NCBI GenBank assembly: GCA_964548025.1
Contig: CAZJRI010000215.1
Location: forward strand, 1 to 7,640
From: JAHRVQ01 sp964548025
GTDB lineage: Bacteria > Pseudomonadota > Gammaproteobacteria > Pseudomonadales > Azotimanducaceae
Length of the DNA stretch: 7,640 bases
Direction: 5' to 3'
The position numbers and the translations under genes are program-made. Every line of letters begins with the position of its first letter. Position 1 is the first letter of the stretch. Positions 5,882 through 7,640 of this stretch are shown here, in pieces. The notes beneath the pieces are model-generated. The model was not told where the DNA came from. It ran no database searches and was given only the letters and a program-made list of their open reading frames with translations.

Positions 5882-6763
5882 CTAGTCTTCGGAACTTACC
5901 ATCTCAATGAGTGAGGCATAATCAGCAAATCCTAATTCTGCTGTGATTTCCTCCTTCCAGATCTCGTCCAGCTCCATCGCAAGGTTTGCTTCAAATTCAT
6001 ATTCTCCAATCTCTCCCTTGCGTACTTTTGCACTATCGCTCTCCGGCGGTAGATTGCACTTTTCCTCACTCAAGTCCCTTAGCAGCGCGTCATCAAAGCG
6101 ATCCTTGTATTTCAGCATGAAGGGTAGAGAGGCGTGTTCCAGTGTTATATCCAATAACTCGTCGTCAAGTGGGACATCGACAAACTCCGCGACACGCTGT
6201 ATGGTGCTGTCGAGATCCTGCTTCATATGTTCATAGACGAGGAAGAGGACATTGGATTCATTTCTTTGTTCCCACCAGGATTTTAAGTGCTGCCAGTAAG
6301 CCCTTGATCGCATGAAATCTCGCCTTGCGAAATCATCAAGCGAAATGGTACCGGGTTCGATGAACCATCCTTCCATAAACCTGTAGGAAGAGTAGAGGGC
6401 GTCCTTCGGATCCCTGATCGATACGATATAACGACCACCTTTGGGAATTTGTGCATATTCAAGGTGGCTTTTAAAAGCTCGGGGGTTGGCAACTTGTTCT
6501 GCATCGAGATCAATGTTGAGCAACTTGCTCATCTCTATCCAGGGTACGACGCTGGATATATCTTCAAAATCCATGTCGCCCCTGGTTCGCAGGGTATGCA
6601 CGATCTGCTGCAGCCAGGTGGTACCGCATTTTGCATAAGGTGAAATGACAATGTCGTCATATCGAAGCTGTACTTTCAAGCCTTCTGCAATGTCATCCGC
6701 TGAGAACAACTGCCCAAGCACCTGCTCGAATTCATCGAGTGATCTTGCCCTGCCGGGTTGCAT
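5882..6763 (-). CDS. PAPS-dependent sulfotransferase
   Basis: This 293-residue cytoplasmic enzyme of the Sulfotransfer_1 family (PF00685 type) should transfer sulfate from PAPS to a hydroxyl or amine. The 5'-phosphosulfate loop is PYAKCGTTW (42-50), with Lys45 and a cysteine where many relatives have serine. The likely catalytic base is His100 in FKSHL. The 3'-phosphate site is SIRDPKDALYSSY, with Arg117 and Ser125 at the standard 8-residue spacing. The late RKGEIGEYE motif (from 248) matches the RKGxxGxW element of cytosolic SULTs and supplies further PAPS contacts. Length is normal for the family. The ATG at 6763 lies 4 bases after the stop of the upstream small gene and has no clear Shine-Dalgarno sequence, so translational coupling is likely. 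It is the last gene of the thyA-led operon. The acceptor, perhaps a lipid, steroid or phenol, cannot be read from the sequence. Confidence 0.92.
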   Translation of the reverse strand: MQPGRARSLDEFEQVLGQLFSADDIAEGLKVQLRYDDIVISPYAKCGTTWLQQIVHTLRTRGDMDFEDISSVVPWIEMSKLLNIDLDAEQVANPRAFKSHLEYAQIPKGGRYIVSIRDPKDALYSSYRFMEGWFIEPGTISLDDFARRDFMRSRAYWQHLKSWWEQRNESNVLFLVYEHMKQDLDSTIQRVAEFVDVPLDDELLDITLEHASLPFMLKYKDRFDDALLRDLSEEKCNLPPESDSAKVRKGEIGEYEFEANLAMELDEIWKEEITAELGFADYASLIEMVSSED

Positions 6764-6767
6764 CGAA

Positions 6768-7058
6768 CTAATTGAGCCGCGTGCCGCGTAATCCAGATAA
6801 GTCCAACATTTGTTGTACTGATTGGGATACTGCGCTTTCGTCGATGTCCGTCGTAATCTTTAGATAGACTTCCTGCTTCTCAAAGTCGGTCAGTTCGTTA
6901 TGGATCTCAGCATTTTCGAGTACCTGGACCAACTTGGTTGGGAATCCTTCAAGTAACGAACGCATGGCATTCTTGTAGTGTTCGGTTACGATTCTGTATT
7001 TTTGTTCTACTCCCTCGTAGATTCGGTAACGATAGATCATTTTATTCTCGGTTATCAC
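6768..7058 (-). CDS. Small conserved-looking protein of unknown function
   Basis: I do not recognise this 96-residue protein. It is highly charged, rich in Glu, Lys and Tyr, has no cysteine, no signal peptide and no membrane segment, and is probably a small soluble helical protein. The GTG at 7058 overlaps the thyA stop by four bases (GTGA), and the stop lies 4 bases before the sulfotransferase start. An alternative start is the ATG at 7040, preceded by GAGA with 5-base spacing, which would give 90 residues beginning MIYRYRIYEG; this may be the better choice. The tight packing between two real genes strongly suggests that it is translated. It might serve the sulfotransferase as a partner, but that rests only on position. 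Confidence 0.7.
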   Translation of the reverse strand: MITENKMIYRYRIYEGVEQKYRIVTEHYKNAMRSLLEGFPTKLVQVLENAEIHNELTDFEKQEVYLKITTDIDESAVSQSVQQMLDLSGLRGTRLN

Positions 7059-7640
7059 ACCGCCATCTTTGCCTTAATGGCTTCGTGGCATTGGTAATTG
7101 ACGAGTTCGAAATCTTCCATGGAGAAATCGTCTATGGATTGTTGATTTTTATCAATTAAACGCAAACTTGGCAAGGGCAAAGGTGATCGGGACAACTGTT
7201 GTTCGCATTGTTCTATTGCATCCAGATAAATATGGGCATCACCGATGTTGTGGATAAATTCCCAGGGGACGAGATCTGTGAGTTTCGCAACCATATGCAA
7301 AAGGAGTGCATAGCTTGCAATATTCAGCGGTACACCCAGAAACATATCTGCTGATCTCTGATACATTTGCAGGGACAGCTTTCCATCAGCCACATAAAAC
7401 TGGAAAAAGGAATGGCAGGGTGGCAGGGCAACGTCTTTTGCATCTGCCTCACCTGGATTCCAGGCATTAACGATTATCCGTCTCGAATCCGGGTTGTTCC
7501 TGATAAGAGAGATTGCATCATTCAACTGGTCTATCTCGCGTCCATCGACACCTCGCCAATGTCGCCACTGTCTCCCGTAAACCCTCCCCATATCTCCATC
7601 GTTGGACTCTAGGCCCCGGCGTCTCAGATAGTCTTCGTAG
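7055..7640 (-). CDS. thyA: Thymidylate synthase, C-terminal part (5' end outside window)
   Basis: ThyA makes dTMP from dUMP using methylenetetrahydrofolate as carbon donor and reductant. The frame stays open to the window edge (from base 7639, YEDYLRRRG), so ATG 7591 is internal; about 195 residues are visible and the N-terminal folate/dUMP segment is off the right edge. Visible motifs are VYGRQWRHW, the phosphate-binding PDSRRI, the catalytic cysteine in PPCHSFFQF (codon 7415-7417), QRSADMFLGVP with the conserved Asp, LNIASYALL with the uracil-binding Asn, and DAHIYLD with the His and Tyr that contact dUMP. The C-terminal valine is typical of the family (E. coli ends PVAI, here KMAV). The segment before VYGRQW looks longer than in E. 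coli ThyA. It heads the visible part of a minus-strand operon. The usual neighbour folA is not immediately downstream. Confidence 0.97.
   Translation of the reverse strand, partial: YEDYLRRRGLESNDGDMGRVYGRQWRHWRGVDGREIDQLNDAISLIRNNPDSRRIIVNAWNPGEADAKDVALPPCHSFFQFYVADGKLSLQMYQRSADMFLGVPLNIASYALLLHMVAKLTDLVPWEFIHNIGDAHIYLDAIEQCEQQLSRSPLPLPSLRLIDKNQQSIDDFSMEDFELVNYQCHEAIKAKMAV

Noticed and set aside
5943..6236. Plus-strand open frame of 97 codons opposite the sulfotransferase
   Set aside because: It is Ser-rich and featureless, fully antisense to a gene with all its family motifs, and has no convincing start signal.

Overview
The window looks like a piece of a Gram-negative, gammaproteobacterium-like genome, probably marine or metagenome-derived. 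The grounds are a large outer-membrane TonB-dependent receptor of the long-loop type common in marine Gammaproteobacteria and sphingomonad-like bacteria, a bacterial-type thymidylate synthase, and a 13-base run of N that marks a scaffold join. Base composition looks moderate. No rRNA, tRNA, CRISPR array, transposase or phage gene is visible. Taxonomy is inferred from protein character only.

Layout, left to right. Bases 1-2879 (+) hold the C-terminal ~958 residues of a TonB-dependent receptor; its signal peptide, TonB box and plug lie off the left edge. It ends in a hairpin (2884-2916) and a strong intrinsic terminator (2926-2961). A TetR-type regulator (3105-3719, +) follows, with a well-formed sigma70-like promoter (3044-3072) overlaid by two overlapping perfect inverted repeats, a layout that suggests autoregulation. 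Next is a second TetR-type regulator (about 3874-4668, +). It is broken in this sequence by the N gap (3896-3908) and by a one-base frameshift in a run of eight T (4127-4134); removing one T restores a continuous protein. Eighty bases on is an epoxide hydrolase (4749-5705, +) that closely resembles the C-terminal domain of mammalian soluble epoxide hydrolase and keeps all its catalytic residues.

A 176-base convergent intergenic region (5706-5881) holds a long imperfect hairpin and three 11-bp direct repeats bracketed by an 8-bp inverted repeat. On the minus strand, reading right to left, lie thyA (7640-7055, its N-terminus off the right edge), a 96-residue protein of unknown family (7058-6768) that overlaps thyA by 4 bases, and a PAPS-dependent sulfotransferase (6763-5882) that begins 4 bases after it. 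This spacing indicates one transcript.

The plus-strand genes read as a plausible accessory module: an outer-membrane importer, two TetR sensors and an epoxide-opening enzyme, perhaps for an oxygenated lipid, terpenoid or aromatic compound. The minus-strand operon joins nucleotide synthesis to a sulfotransferase in an unusual way. I see no clear evidence of a wholly new system. The most informative oddities are the regulator promoter architecture, the frameshifted regulator, the unusual receptor loops and the thyA-linked sulfotransferase operon.
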